Below, one piece after another: positions 1 through 10,070 of a DNA stretch of 64,000 bases (the stretch's first letter is position 1; every line of letters begins with the position of its first letter). This DNA is from Flavobacterium psychrotrophum (GTDB lineage Bacteria > Bacteroidota > Bacteroidia > Flavobacteriales > Flavobacteriaceae), in the NCBI RefSeq assembly GCF_003403075.1, contig NZ_CP031557.1:1240001-1304000 (forward strand). The letters run 5' to 3'. The translations under genes were made by a program, and so were the position numbers. The notes beneath the pieces were generated by a model. The model had not been told where the DNA came from. It worked only from the letters and a program-made list of their open reading frames with translations, and ran no database searches.

Positions 1-56
1 TCTATCCGGATAAATGAACTGATCAAATCGAATCAGTAACATTTAAAAACGAAACT

Positions 57-746
57 ATGAAAAATGTTCTTTTACCCGGACTACTGTCCGCAGTGCTGCT
101 TATGGGCTGTTCTTCCGATACGGAACTGACACCTGTAAAGGCAATTCACGGACAAACTATGAAATTCACTGCTTTGCAGGCGGAAAATAAATTGAATCCC
201 TATGACAGCATAGGGCGTAATTACAGAGTGTTCTTATCAGAATACCAAAATACAGGCTATAACCCAACTACATTTTCCGGAGTATCGACTGCCGTTGCGA
301 CGATTATGGGAAGCAAAGCAGTTGCCATTAACAACAATGAACAGGCTTTACTTTCGACGTATGTAAGTTCGCCCTCATTATCATTAACTACGGTTTTGGC
401 CAATTCCACGCTTTCGCAAAGTGCCAAAGACTATCTTACGACGTTCACTGAGGACTTTATAACGCTGAGGCATCAACCGTTTGCCAGTGCTTATACTGAA
501 ATTGTCAATTTCGAAGATACCGTAATGAACTCAACCGCTCTGACCACGAACGACCAAAGGGTACTCTTTACCGTTACTTCTTTGGCGCGCTATTCCCTCG
601 ACCACAGTTGTTGTGAAGATACTGATTGGGAGACATCGGTAGGCAATATCGTTGCAGCAACAGCGGGAGCGTTAACCGATTCGGACAGAGCAATACAGTA
701 TCTACTAATAACCCGTATTGCACAGCATGAAAACATAACTTTTTAA
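57..746 (+). CDS. Putative lipoprotein of unknown function
   Basis: 229 aa. The N-terminus has a Lys, a hydrophobic stretch and a lipobox ending LLMGC at Cys18, followed by Ser-Ser-Asp-Thr, so the mature protein is probably a lipid-anchored envelope protein. The rest is Thr/Ser/Ala-rich and I recognise no domain; two adjacent cysteines (CCEDTDWE) occur near residue 185. It ends in a clear hairpin terminator and stands alone ahead of an AraC-type regulator. It is probably element cargo. The function is unknown. Confidence 0.6.
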   Translation: MKNVLLPGLLSAVLLMGCSSDTELTPVKAIHGQTMKFTALQAENKLNPYDSIGRNYRVFLSEYQNTGYNPTTFSGVSTAVATIMGSKAVAINNNEQALLSTYVSSPSLSLTTVLANSTLSQSAKDYLTTFTEDFITLRHQPFASAYTEIVNFEDTVMNSTALTTNDQRVLFTVTSLARYSLDHSCCEDTDWETSVGNIVAATAGALTDSDRAIQYLLITRIAQHENITF

Positions 747-752
747 AATTGA

Positions 753-774
753 TGCCCGGTACGCCGGGCATTTT
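753..774 (+). terminator. Rho-independent terminator after the lipoprotein gene
   Basis: A 7-bp perfect stem (TGCCCGG / CCGGGCA) with a 4-nt loop is followed by TTTT, 7 bp after the stop codon at 746. Confidence 0.75.
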
Positions 775-788
775 AATACCTGTATGAT

Positions 789-1625
789 ATGGAATTTATC
801 TCAAAAAAATTACCTGCTGAAGTATACTTATACAAAGGCTCGGCCGTCGAAATTCAAAATATGTCGTGTTCCGGGCATTTCATTTTAGTTTTCGTTAAAT
901 CAGGGATAATACGCATACTGGTTGATGGGGTGAGCATGCTCGGTGTATCCGGTGAAATTATCATTGCGGTCAGCCAGGAATATTACCAGGTAATCCATGC
1001 CGGGAAAAAGCTGTTCTGCTACATTGTAAAAATCAACCGGGAATTCATAGTGGAAACCAAAATGTTCTATCACTTCATAGAGACCTTTATTAAGAAACAC
1101 CCCCTAAAAATAGTCCCGGATGCGTTTGAACAGAAGGTACTCAGCCGTATCATGAAACTCCTTATGTATTATTCCACGGTCCAGGATAGTATTTCGCAAT
1201 TATCTGTACAATCATTCTCAATGACTTTGAGCCTGTTACTTTTTCAAACGGGTTGGTTGTACAATCATTCGAACCCCTCTGAAAACACTTCCTACAACCG
1301 TAAAGAAGCCCTGGCTATGGGGTTTCTAAAGTTATTACTAAAGCATTTTAGACAGGAACAAAATATAGGTTTTTATTCCGGTGTATTATGTGTTACGGAT
1401 GGTTACTTAAACAAGGCGGTACGGGAAGTAACCGGCAAGACGGTTGGCTTTTGCATAGCGGAAATCCTTATTAGTGAAGCGAAATACCTGTTAGTACACC
1501 ATGGTGACGGTATTGAAACAATCAGTGAACAACTGGGCTTTTCATCGGGCGGTAGTTTTCGCCGTTTTTTCAAAAGACACACATTGTTTACCCCCTTGGA
1601 ATTTCGGAAGAGATTCCAGGTATAA
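789..1625 (+). CDS. AraC-family transcriptional regulator
   Basis: 278 aa. The last 100 residues form the two helix-turn-helix units of AraC proteins, with the family signature near the end (ISEQLGFSSGGSFRRFFKRH, then TPLEFRKRF). The N-terminal 160 residues look like the cupin-type effector half and are poorly conserved. AraC regulators of this type sit in many Bacteroidota conjugative elements. It lies just upstream of rteC, 65 bp away, and could regulate it; that is an inference from position only. Confidence 0.8.
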   Translation: MEFISKKLPAEVYLYKGSAVEIQNMSCSGHFILVFVKSGIIRILVDGVSMLGVSGEIIIAVSQEYYQVIHAGKKLFCYIVKINREFIVETKMFYHFIETFIKKHPLKIVPDAFEQKVLSRIMKLLMYYSTVQDSISQLSVQSFSMTLSLLLFQTGWLYNHSNPSENTSYNRKEALAMGFLKLLLKHFRQEQNIGFYSGVLCVTDGYLNKAVREVTGKTVGFCIAEILISEAKYLLVHHGDGIETISEQLGFSSGGSFRRFFKRHTLFTPLEFRKRFQV

Positions 1626-1690
1626 GTATCAAATGCCTTGCTGCGAATTCAGAAAAAGAAAAATGATGTTTAGGATTAAATCGCACGTGT

Positions 1691-2530
1691 ATGATAAAAA
1701 TTGCTTTTTATAAAGGGTTACTCATTGATATCAATCAGAAGGAACAGCAATTCTCCACCATAGGCGGCGATATTGTACTGCAATCCAGCGATATGATTGT
1801 CCATCTTCATGAAACCCTACACCGTTTAAGGGAATATCTTCTCGGACTGAAATCAATTACCAGACAGGAAGAAATCGAATTATTTAAAGAGGTTAAGCCA
1901 CAAGTATTGGGGAAATTGATTTTTTACAATGAAGTATACCGGATAGAAACCTCCTGTCCGTTCTCAGAAGGGAAAATGTACATTAAATACTTTTCAGGGC
2001 AATTAAAGCTGCTAAAGAAAAACAGCCGGTTGTACAGGGATAACGAGTTTTTCCGTTATTACCGTTCCGGGCGTTCAGACAGGGACGGCGAGTATTTTGT
2101 CAGAGGGCAGTTACACCATTTTACGGGACTCAACAGTTTTTATTTTGAAACCGACCCCAATTTCTCTACCTATTATGACCACCTGCTGGCACGGATTATT
2201 GCGCATGAATTGTTGTATGCTTTCCTGCTTACACGTATAGACCCGGAAACAAGGAGTACCAGTATATCGGTTATCCCGGATGAGTTGCGCTGGACCGGAA
2301 CCAAGAATGCCCTCATCGAACTGATTTATGCACTTTACATTGCCGGCGTTATTTCAAATGGAAAGATCGGCTTGCGTAAAATTACATTAATCTTCCAATC
2401 CATCTTCAAAACGCCATTGGGCGACGTACACCACGCTTTTCATCGCATGAAAGACCGGGCGGGTAATCGGACGCTATTTATAGACCAGCTCAAAGATTCA
2501 TTGGAACATTATATGGATAAAAGTTTATAG
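1691..2530 (+). CDS. rteC: RteC-type regulator of the conjugative element
   Basis: 279 aa. It matches the RteC family in length and in conserved blocks I recognise (YRxGRSDRDxEYFxRG near residue 130 and LRWTGTKNALIELIYAL near 200). In CTnDOT, RteC activates the excision genes and links excision to transfer. RteA and RteB, the two-component partners upstream of rteC in CTnDOT, are not seen here. A strong terminator follows. The ATG at 1691 was chosen because the residues after it fit the family. Confidence 0.85.
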   Translation: MIKIAFYKGLLIDINQKEQQFSTIGGDIVLQSSDMIVHLHETLHRLREYLLGLKSITRQEEIELFKEVKPQVLGKLIFYNEVYRIETSCPFSEGKMYIKYFSGQLKLLKKNSRLYRDNEFFRYYRSGRSDRDGEYFVRGQLHHFTGLNSFYFETDPNFSTYYDHLLARIIAHELLYAFLLTRIDPETRSTSISVIPDELRWTGTKNALIELIYALYIAGVISNGKIGLRKITLIFQSIFKTPLGDVHHAFHRMKDRAGNRTLFIDQLKDSLEHYMDKSL

Positions 2531-2553
2531 GGATACCAATCCCCTTAAAACAG

Positions 2554-2580
2554 GCAGCACAGTGATGTGCTGCTTTTTTT
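2554..2580 (+). terminator. Rho-independent terminator after rteC
   Basis: Perfect 8-bp stem (GCAGCACA / TGTGCTGC) with a GTGA loop and a run of seven Ts, 24 bp after the rteC stop codon. Confidence 0.9.
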
Positions 2581-2676
2581 GCAAAAAAAAAATAAATACC
2601 CATTGGCACATCTTGGCAGACCAGGTCATGACTTATATAAAACTTTGAGATAGTATTAATCTCAAAATGTAAAGCC

Positions 2677-2985
2677 ATGAACATAGACCGAATGGAATTT
2701 AATGCCTGGATGGAACGTGTAATGCAACGTTTCGATTTACTGACACAAAGGATCCGGGAAAATGAACAGCGTCATAGCAGTATTGATGGGGAGGAGTTGC
2801 TGGACAACCAGGATGTATTGCAAATGCTCAAGATTAGTTCGCGTTCGTTGCAACGCTACCGCTCAGCCGGTAAACTGGCCTACTACACCATTAGCGGAAA
2901 ACTCTACTACAAACTTTCCGACATCCACCAATTTATCCGTGAGAGTTTCCATAAGCCGGTGCGGCTGCAGGGGGACACAAAATGA
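2677..2985 (+). CDS. Excisionase-like helix-turn-helix protein
   Basis: 102 aa. The N-terminal third is helical and charged. The C-terminal part, from LLDNQDVLQMLKISSRSLQRYRSAGKL to the end, is a winged HTH of the MerR/excisionase type in which SSRSLQRYR is the recognition helix. Genes of this family sit in front of the DUF3945-topB module in Bacteroidota conjugative elements and are usually called helix-turn-helix or Xis-like. A role in excision is inferred from family and place. Confidence 0.75.
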   Translation: MNIDRMEFNAWMERVMQRFDLLTQRIRENEQRHSSIDGEELLDNQDVLQMLKISSRSLQRYRSAGKLAYYTISGKLYYKLSDIHQFIRESFHKPVRLQGDTK

Positions 2986-3062
2986 CTAAATGTGCCATTG
3001 AGAGACAGTCCTTCCGTTGTCACGAAGCCCACAGTAGTTTAGGTTAACTAAACATCAGAACT

Positions 3063-4448
3063 ATGGAACATCAGCCTGAAATGAATGAGATGCTGCTGGT
3101 GCTTGATAAGCAAAAGAACCAGATCAGCGCTGTAAAGAAACTGGGAAAGGATGGCAAGCTTGAAACGGTACCACCCGATGAAAAAGGCGAAGCCCAGTTT
3201 ATGCGGGTGGACCGCAATGGCAATTTTTTCAGCAACCTGTTCTCCAACTTCCAGCGCCAGCTGAAAGACCCTACGCGGTTTGACTTTTTCCGTGTACCGG
3301 TAACAGAAGGAAAACAGATTGCGTCGGAACTGCAACAGCATCTCAACCGTTTGGGCGCAGCAGCCCAAAAACTGATGTCTAAGTATGCACTTAATGCAGA
3401 ATATCAACATAAAAATCATAATAGTATGGACACACAAGAATCAAATGGAAAAACGGAAGAGTACCGTTTCAAACCTGAACAGGTAAACTGGAAATCGCTA
3501 GCCGATTTAGGACTGACCAAGGACCGCCTCGAAAAGATCGGAGCACTGGAACCGCTACTAAAAGGCTACAAAACAGATAACCTGATACCGCTCACCCTTA
3601 CAATGGGTAATGCCGTAGCCAAGCTCGATGCCAGGCTTTCGTTGCAACAGAACGATGCCGGCCAGGTAGTGGTTGCCATGCATGGTATTAGAAAAGAGCC
3701 GAACCTTAATTACCCGTTTTTCGGGCATGAGTTTACTAAAGAAGACAAAGAGAACCTGTTGAATACCGGCAATATGGGAAGGGTTGTCGATTTGTTTAAC
3801 CAAAAGACCAGCGAGTTTGTCCCGTCGGTAATCAGTGTTGACCGGAAAACCAACGAACTCGTAGCCTACAAAGCGGAATGGATGCAGATACCCGATGAAA
3901 TCAAGGGGATTAAGCTTAACGAGCAACAGAAACAAACGCTTCAGGAGGGAAAGCCCTTACAGCTGGAAGGTATGACTTCCAAAAAAGGTGAAGCTTTTGA
4001 CGCTACGGTACAGTTCAACGCAGATAAGCGTTATGTGGAATTCCTGTTTGACCGAAACGGGCAAAACCAATCGCAAGGAAGAACCTATGCCGAGGCTCCC
4101 AAAGAATTCAGGGGGAAAGAACTTACCGACGAGCAACATAGCAAACTAAAAGAAGGCCTTACGGTATATGTCAGCGGGCTCACAGACAAGCAGGGCAAGG
4201 AATACCAAGGATATATCACCTACAATCAAGAAAGTGGTAAAGTAGGTTTTTCGTTTAACAACCCTTCCAAGTCTAAAGAAGAAGCGATGCCTGCTGAAGC
4301 TAAGAATACGCAGTCTGCTACCAAGGCGGAAAACAATGCTTCAGAAGAACCGAAAAGCGGCAAGCAGCAAAAAGCAACCCAGGACAAACCAGACACTGCT
4401 TCAGAAGAGCAACAGGCACCGGTAAGGAAACGCGGTATGAAAATGTAA
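3063..4448 (+). CDS. DUF4099/DUF3945 protein of the conjugative element
   Basis: 461 aa. After a variable N-terminus, residues about 140-270 fit DUF4099 (starts PEQVNWKSLADLGL). Two DUF3945-like repeats follow at about 270-395, with the recurring pattern LNEQQKQTLQEGKPLQLEGM and TDEQHSKLKEGLTVYVSGL. The last 65 residues are Glu/Lys/Ala-rich and disordered, ending in a basic tail. The family is nearly confined to Bacteroidota conjugative transposons and precedes topB there; its biochemical role is unknown. Only 18 bp separate it from topB, so they are probably co-transcribed. Confidence 0.8.
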   Translation: MEHQPEMNEMLLVLDKQKNQISAVKKLGKDGKLETVPPDEKGEAQFMRVDRNGNFFSNLFSNFQRQLKDPTRFDFFRVPVTEGKQIASELQQHLNRLGAAAQKLMSKYALNAEYQHKNHNSMDTQESNGKTEEYRFKPEQVNWKSLADLGLTKDRLEKIGALEPLLKGYKTDNLIPLTLTMGNAVAKLDARLSLQQNDAGQVVVAMHGIRKEPNLNYPFFGHEFTKEDKENLLNTGNMGRVVDLFNQKTSEFVPSVISVDRKTNELVAYKAEWMQIPDEIKGIKLNEQQKQTLQEGKPLQLEGMTSKKGEAFDATVQFNADKRYVEFLFDRNGQNQSQGRTYAEAPKEFRGKELTDEQHSKLKEGLTVYVSGLTDKQGKEYQGYITYNQESGKVGFSFNNPSKSKEEAMPAEAKNTQSATKAENNASEEPKSGKQQKATQDKPDTASEEQQAPVRKRGMKM

Positions 4449-4466
4449 ATTAAAAAGGAATGCGTT

Positions 4467-6524
4467 ATGATAGCAGTATTGGCAGAAAAACCGATCGTGG
4501 CCCGTGAGCTGGCCGCGCTCTTGGGCGCAACGGATAAAAAAGAAGGCTATAGTGAAGGAAATGGCTATGCAGTTACCTGGGCCTTCGGGCATCTGGTAAG
4601 CCTGGCGCTCCCCGAGGCCTATGGTTATACGGGTTTCCAAAAGTATAACCTACCAATCTTACCCGATACTTTTACGCTTGCCCCACGACTGGAAGCTAAT
4701 CGTAAAAAGGATAAAAGCAACAGTATTATAAAGCAATTAGAGGTTATAGAAAACTTATTTCAGCAATGTAAGAACATTATAGTGGCTACGGATGCGGGTA
4801 GGGAAGGGGAACTAATTTTCCGATATATCTATGACTATCTAAAATGTACCAAACCTTTCCAAAGGTTGTGGGTAAGTTCACTTACTGAAACGGCATTAAA
4901 GAAAGGGTTTGAGAACCTGCAGCCGGGTACTGATTTTGACAATTTGTACCAGGCAGCCCATGCAAGGAGTCGTGCAGACTGGCTGGTCGGTATTAATGCA
5001 ACACAAGCCCTGACTATCGCTGCGGGTACTGGTATTTATCCCCTTGGGCGCGTGCAGACCCCGACTCTGGCCATGATTTGCAGGAGGTACGAAGAGCGTC
5101 AAAATTTTATCCCTGAAAAATTTTGGCAACTGCAACTACAGCACACCAAATCATTTCTTGATTTTCATAGCATATCTACCGAAGTATACCACGATAAAAT
5201 CGAAGCCGAAGAAGCCTATAGGATGTTACAGCGCCAGAAACAAGCCGTTGTTACCGCGATACATTCTGAAATCGTAAAGGATCCACCGCCTTTGCTTTTT
5301 GACCTTACAGGATTGCAAAAAGAAGCCAACCGCAAGTTGGGATTTACCGCTTCCGAAACACTGGACATTGCACAGAGCCTTTACGAGAAAAAGTTTATTA
5401 CCTATCCCCGAACCGGGAGTAAATACATTACACCCGACCTTTGGAGTACAGTCCCGGAACTCATCAGGGGCCTTGAAGCCGACCCGGCTTTCAGTAAAGT
5501 ACTACCGCAACTGAAATATGCACGGTTGAACAAGCACATTGTCAATGAAGGAAAGGTAACCGACCATCACGGCCTGTTGGTTACGGAAAAAGTTCCATCA
5601 GCACTTTCTGTAAAAGAGGCAACTATTTACCATATGATTGCCTTCAGGTTATTAGAAGCGGTTTCAGAGACTTGTGTGAGGGAGGTAACAGCAATTGAAT
5701 TACAGGTGCTGCAATACCGCTTCAAAGCTACATCGGTGACCGTAATGGATGCGGGCTGGTGTGCTATACAAGGTAAATTTGAACATTTGGATGACGCAGA
5801 AATGGAATTGCCCGAAATAAAAGTGGATGATGTGATCGTTGTTAGCGGAGCCTCACTGCTCGAAAAACAAAAGCGCGGTCCCGCACTCTACACGGAAGCC
5901 AGCCTACTTACAGCAATGGAACATCCCGAATCAGGTGCTGTTGCACCCGATATAAAACAGAAGGTTAAGGCCGGCCTGGGTACACCCGCTACAAGGGCCG
6001 GTATCATTGAGGGATTGCTTACGCGACAATATATCCAACGAAAAGGGAAATCGCTCACCCCTACAGAAAAAGGAATCGCAGTGTACAACATTGTCGCAGA
6101 GCAAGCCATTGCTTCGGTAACCATGACCGCGGATTGGGAATCAGCACTGGAAGGCATAGAAAATGGCGAATCAACCGCTGATGATTTTGAAAATGAGATC
6201 AAAGCCTATACTGAGAAAATAACCAATGAGTTATTACAAACGAAAATCAGTAGAGAAGCGGTACCGGAACTGTTATGCCCCAGGTGCAACGCAAGCCACC
6301 TGATAATCGATGAAAAAGCCATCCGGTGCCCGGACAAAAGCTGTAACTGGTCGCAATGGCGGACGGTCTGTAGCAGGAACCTAAGCCTTGATGAAATTGA
6401 AAAATTGATTCAACAAAAATCAACCCCTGTCTTAAAAGGTCTTAAGAGTAAGGCTGGGAAAGCTTTTAACGCCCGGTTGGTACTAAATGAGCAATCGGAA
6501 GTTGTATTTGGTTTTGAAAAGTAG
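4467..6524 (+). CDS. topB: Type IA DNA topoisomerase (topoisomerase III)
   Basis: 685 aa. It has the Toprim domain at the N-terminus (MIAVLAEKPIVARELA, then ATDAGREGELIFRYIYDYL with the DxG...E metal site). The type IA central domain follows, with the active-site region KKFITYPRTGSKYI around residue 308-321 supplying the Tyr nucleophile. A C-terminal zinc-type motif (CPRC, then CPDKSC) is at about 603-630. The last 45 residues (STPVLKGLKSKAGKAFNARL) resemble the repeat of the preceding DUF3945 protein. It would resolve single-stranded intermediates during element processing. The gene ends at a bidirectional terminator. Confidence 0.9.
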   Translation: MIAVLAEKPIVARELAALLGATDKKEGYSEGNGYAVTWAFGHLVSLALPEAYGYTGFQKYNLPILPDTFTLAPRLEANRKKDKSNSIIKQLEVIENLFQQCKNIIVATDAGREGELIFRYIYDYLKCTKPFQRLWVSSLTETALKKGFENLQPGTDFDNLYQAAHARSRADWLVGINATQALTIAAGTGIYPLGRVQTPTLAMICRRYEERQNFIPEKFWQLQLQHTKSFLDFHSISTEVYHDKIEAEEAYRMLQRQKQAVVTAIHSEIVKDPPPLLFDLTGLQKEANRKLGFTASETLDIAQSLYEKKFITYPRTGSKYITPDLWSTVPELIRGLEADPAFSKVLPQLKYARLNKHIVNEGKVTDHHGLLVTEKVPSALSVKEATIYHMIAFRLLEAVSETCVREVTAIELQVLQYRFKATSVTVMDAGWCAIQGKFEHLDDAEMELPEIKVDDVIVVSGASLLEKQKRGPALYTEASLLTAMEHPESGAVAPDIKQKVKAGLGTPATRAGIIEGLLTRQYIQRKGKSLTPTEKGIAVYNIVAEQAIASVTMTADWESALEGIENGESTADDFENEIKAYTEKITNELLQTKISREAVPELLCPRCNASHLIIDEKAIRCPDKSCNWSQWRTVCSRNLSLDEIEKLIQQKSTPVLKGLKSKAGKAFNARLVLNEQSEVVFGFEK

Positions 6525-6530
6525 CGATTG

Positions 6531-6564
6531 AAAAAATGCTTGCCATACCCGGCAAGCATTTTTT
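6531..6564. terminator. Bidirectional terminator between topB and the Hc1-like gene
   Basis: A 14-bp stem (A6 TGCTTGCC / GGCAAGCA T6) with a 6-nt loop lies tail-to-tail between the two converging genes and has T runs on both strands. Confidence 0.9.
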
Positions 6565-6764
6565 TATTTTTTAGATTCTTCTAGAGAAACCTTACGGAAT
6601 TCTTTTAGCAGTTTTTCAAGGTCAAGGGATGACTTACGTGCCCTTGTACCGGCTGCTTTGTTACTTTTCTCCAGTTGTAGTTCTGCATCAGCTTTGAAGG
6701 CTTCAAACTCTGCACCGATTTTCTCGATTAGTTCTTTCATGGTAGTATTTTTAGTGAGGGGCAA
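6564..6764 (-). CDS. Histone H1-like (Hc1 family) small protein
   Basis: 66 aa. The protein is almost all helix and charged: MKELIEKIGAEFEAF near the N-terminus, then NKAAGTRARKSSLDLEKLL and KEFRKVSLEESKK. These blocks are typical of the Bacteroidota histone-H1-like Hc1 family, which is often both chromosomal and element-borne. Two start sites are possible; MKELIEK (Met9) is the more family-like one. It is presumably a DNA-binding nucleoid protein, and its basic patch is TRARKS. It is an isolated gene facing topB. Confidence 0.75.
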   Translation of the reverse strand: MPLTKNTTMKELIEKIGAEFEAFKADAELQLEKSNKAAGTRARKSSLDLEKLLKEFRKVSLEESKK

Positions 6765-7008
6765 AAATACTATTTTTATGATGCCTGTTTTACTGGAATT
6801 TTAATTTCTGAATGATATCCATAAAATATTTTTCACTTCAGATATTGGCAGGCCGTCATTCATAATAGGCATTATTATATTACCTATCAAAACCCTGCTT
6901 TATTTTATCCTATAGCAACTATTTTTGCTTTATATCAGAACATCCAGTATGTTTAATTTTGACGCTTTAATCGGAAATATTCCGATTATTTACTCAATAT
7001 TTATCAAA

Positions 7009-9015
7009 TCATGTTTTATTACCTGGCGTCAAATGCTGTAAATCCGGATCATTCTTAATCCTGTTTAATTCCAAATCAATGATATTTACAATATCCAGTT
7101 TGATTTGGCGGTAGTTATCATCGATATCCCTGGCCATCCGGTCTTTCCCATCCTTATCAGAGAACGAGCGAATATTAGGTATCTTCTGATAGCTTTTTTC
7201 CTCATTTGCTATTTTCGAGGCGTCTACGACAATTTCAGCATGGAATATCTTCTGTGCTATGCGCTCATCAAAATTATCCGATACAGCCCCTACAAACATC
7301 CCCTGTGTGAGCGTCGCTATTTTACTTGCCGGTATCAGGCTGTCGAGCTGGGTGGATATGGAGGTTGATTTATCGTTTCGGTTGATAGTCATACTCTGGC
7401 GTTTTTGCAGGACCTTACCGAAACGTTCTGAGAGGCTCTTAGCGGTTTCCCCAACGACCTGCCCACTGAAGATATTACCCACCGTATTCTGGATCACTTT
7501 ACTTTCCTTATCCCCATAATCACGGGTAAGCTGCGAGTAATCCTGAAAACCAAGGCAGACGGCGACTTTGTTACTACGGGCAGTCGCAATAAGGTTGTCC
7601 AGCCCACGAAAGTAGATGGTGGGCAGCTCATCGATGATGACCGAGCTTTTTAATTGCCCTTTCTTGTTGATTAGCTTCACGATGCGTGAATTATACAATC
7701 CCAGTGCGGCAGAATAAATGTTCTGGCGGTCGGGGTTGTTTCCTACGCAAAGTATTTTCGGTTCATTAGGATTATTGATATCAAGGGTAAAATCATCACC
7801 TGTCATCACCCAATACAATTGCGGCGATATCATCCTTGACAAGGGTATTTTCGCAGAGGCAATCTGTCCCTGGAGCTGATCCTGCGCCCCGCCCTGCCAG
7901 GCATCCATAAAAGGCGACAGGTAATTTTCCAGCTCCTGATAAGATGTCAATATCGTAAACACATCGGCATACTTCTTATTCAGCAGCTCTATGGCGTGCG
8001 GGAAAGTGCAGTAGCGTCCGTTGTCGTAGATTTTTAGAAACCAAATGATGGCAGCGAGGAGAATGATTGGGGATTCTACAAAGAAGTCGCCCTGTTTCTG
8101 TATCCAGCTGCGGTTCAGGTTGAGCATGATGGTATAGGCCGATTCGTAGGCATCGGAAATATCGGTCATGAAATCCGGGTTAATGGGATTACAACGGTGG
8201 CTGCGGCGCGGGTCGTCAAAGTTGATGACATAGAATTTGGGTTTGACCTTATAATTATCCGCATATTTTAATAAGTGGTTGTAGGCTATGGTTGAAAGGT
8301 CATCAAACTTAAAGTCGTAGATATACATGGAAAACCCTTTTTCGATATGCTGGCGGATGTAATTGTTTACTACTGCAAAGGACTTACCCGAGCCGGGTGT
8401 GCCCAATACTATAGTTGCCCTGAAGGGGTTGACGATATTGATCCAGCCGTTGTGCCACTTTTTGTTGTAGTAGAATTTGGTCGGCAGGTTCACCGAATAC
8501 TCGTTTTCCATGAGCTGGGTTTCCTGTTGGAAACTTTCATTTTCGGTATTGAAAACATCATCCATAAGGTTATTCCGTAATAACCTTGACAACCACACAC
8601 CTCCGACCATCAGGCAGATGTAACCGGTCGCAACAATTGCCATGTATGCCGTTACAGCCCACCCGCTACCCAAAGAAAGCATCCACCCGCTACAGAAGAA
8701 AAACAGAAAACCTACGGCTAATATTCCGTTGATTTTGGTCCAGGTAACCTTTTCATTTTTGACCCCTTTGGTACCAAGGCAGCTTAACGCTAAAAGTAGT
8801 ACCGTAAAAACCTTGGTATACAGCCCATAGGAGAATAGTCCCGCTGTACGCTGGAAATTGGACAGTATCTTATTAACCAGGTTTAGTGTCCAGCCCTTAT
8901 CCAAAAACCAGCCATAGCAAAACCAGTAAAAGTGCATCAGCAAAATAAGAATGCTGACCGCGCGCATAAAAGCCATTATTTTGGCAAGCCCCCTGATGTC
9001 GTCTTCTCCCTGCAT
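7009..9015 (-). CDS. mobC: Type IV coupling protein (MobC/TraG-type, TraM recognition domain)
   Basis: 668 aa. Four or so membrane segments lie in the first 150 residues, followed by a P-loop (LGTPGSGKS) near residue 205 and a Walker B-like segment (SVIIDELPTIYF) near 450. These are features of VirD4-type coupling ATPases that bring the relaxase-DNA complex to the transfer channel. The C-terminal region contains the usual SLSERFGK and QRIAQK-like blocks. In Bacteroidota elements it is named MobC and travels with MobA and MobB, which lie 2 kb further along on the same strand. An SDR/AraC pair on the other strand separates it from them. Confidence 0.9.
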   Translation of the reverse strand: MQGEDDIRGLAKIMAFMRAVSILILLMHFYWFCYGWFLDKGWTLNLVNKILSNFQRTAGLFSYGLYTKVFTVLLLALSCLGTKGVKNEKVTWTKINGILAVGFLFFFCSGWMLSLGSGWAVTAYMAIVATGYICLMVGGVWLSRLLRNNLMDDVFNTENESFQQETQLMENEYSVNLPTKFYYNKKWHNGWINIVNPFRATIVLGTPGSGKSFAVVNNYIRQHIEKGFSMYIYDFKFDDLSTIAYNHLLKYADNYKVKPKFYVINFDDPRRSHRCNPINPDFMTDISDAYESAYTIMLNLNRSWIQKQGDFFVESPIILLAAIIWFLKIYDNGRYCTFPHAIELLNKKYADVFTILTSYQELENYLSPFMDAWQGGAQDQLQGQIASAKIPLSRMISPQLYWVMTGDDFTLDINNPNEPKILCVGNNPDRQNIYSAALGLYNSRIVKLINKKGQLKSSVIIDELPTIYFRGLDNLIATARSNKVAVCLGFQDYSQLTRDYGDKESKVIQNTVGNIFSGQVVGETAKSLSERFGKVLQKRQSMTINRNDKSTSISTQLDSLIPASKIATLTQGMFVGAVSDNFDERIAQKIFHAEIVVDASKIANEEKSYQKIPNIRSFSDKDGKDRMARDIDDNYRQIKLDIVNIIDLELNRIKNDPDLQHLTPGNKT

Positions 9016-9232
9016 AGTATAGATTTTGAATGTTATGCCCTGAACTTAGCCGTTTTACCAGCGCTTAGGGATGCTATGGTACTCCTTGTCGCCGGGAGGC
9101 ACCATTTGGACGTAAAGGATTAGATATTTAGCATAACTATTTTCCCGTTTAGGCTACAGGAATTCCCGATTTGGCTACATCAGGCACAGCGGTAAGGCAG
9201 AATTTTGCACTATATCATTAAAAGATAAAATC

Positions 9233-10005
9233 ATGCAGACAAACAAAACAAAAGTGCTCTTGTTACAGGCGCTAATACCGGTGTAGGATTTCAGGTTGCC
9301 AAGGCCCTCGCCGAAAATAATTACATTGTCTACGTAGGCTCAAGGGATTTACAAAAAGGAGAAGCCGCCGCCAAAGAAATTGGCACAAACGCCAGGGTTA
9401 TTCAATTGGATATTACCAATACCGATGCTGTTAACGCTGCGGTAGCGAAGGTTCAGGAAGAGTTTGGATACCTCTCATTGTTAGTGAACAATGCCGCCAT
9501 TTCCCATGCCGGAAAGGCAGGACGCACTATGGAAGAAATCTTAGGGGCTCAAAAACCAAGCCTCGTATCTATCGAAGAATTGCAAACGGTCTGGAATACC
9601 AATGTATTCAGTACGCTTGCCATAACTCAGGCATTCCTACCGTTGTTGAGGGAAACAACGGCGTCACGTATTGTTACGGTTTCTAGTGCCTTGGGTTCTC
9701 TCACGATCAATTCAAATCCTCACAATCCCTACCGCTCGGCATTTGATGCTATATATGGCGCATCTAAAACGGCGCTTAACGGTATTTTTCTATCGTTAGC
9801 AATAGAGCTTGAAAATACAGGGATCAAAGTACATTTGGTGAGTCCAGGATTTACAGCAACGGCGCTTAATAATTTTCAGGGGACCGATACGGTAGAATAC
9901 GGTTCCTTAGAGCCAATCCGTGTGTCATTGGCAGAAGACCTGCCGAATGGAAGTTTTACCGGGCCGGCTGATTTTTCAGGTGAAAACAAGATACTTCCAT
10001 GGTAA
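9233..10005 (+). pseudogene. SDR-family oxidoreductase with a 1-base frameshift near its start
   Basis: An ATG at 9233 opens a frame reading MQTNKTK and then stops. The remainder of the protein is in another frame that has no start before 9406. Adding one A to the run at 9250-9253 joins them into a 258-aa short-chain dehydrogenase with the Rossmann motif TGANTGVG, the NNA motif and the catalytic Ser...Tyr-Gly-Ala-Ser-Lys set. Starting at 9406 would remove the NAD(P)-binding motif, so that shorter ORF is unlikely to work. Either the gene is dead or a base is missing in the assembly. It is flanked by its presumed AraC regulator. Confidence 0.8.
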
Positions 10006-10022
10006 TACTTTAAGTAAAGACT

Positions 10023-10055
10023 AAAACCCGCGATAGCGTTTCTATCGTGGGTTTT
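10023..10055 (+). terminator. Terminator after the SDR pseudogene
   Basis: A 14-bp imperfect stem (AAAACCCGCGATAG / CTATCGTGGGTTTT, one G-T or mismatch) with a 5-nt loop ends in TTTT, 17 bp after the stop codon. Confidence 0.75.
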
Positions 10056-10070
10056 ATCTAAATTTGATAT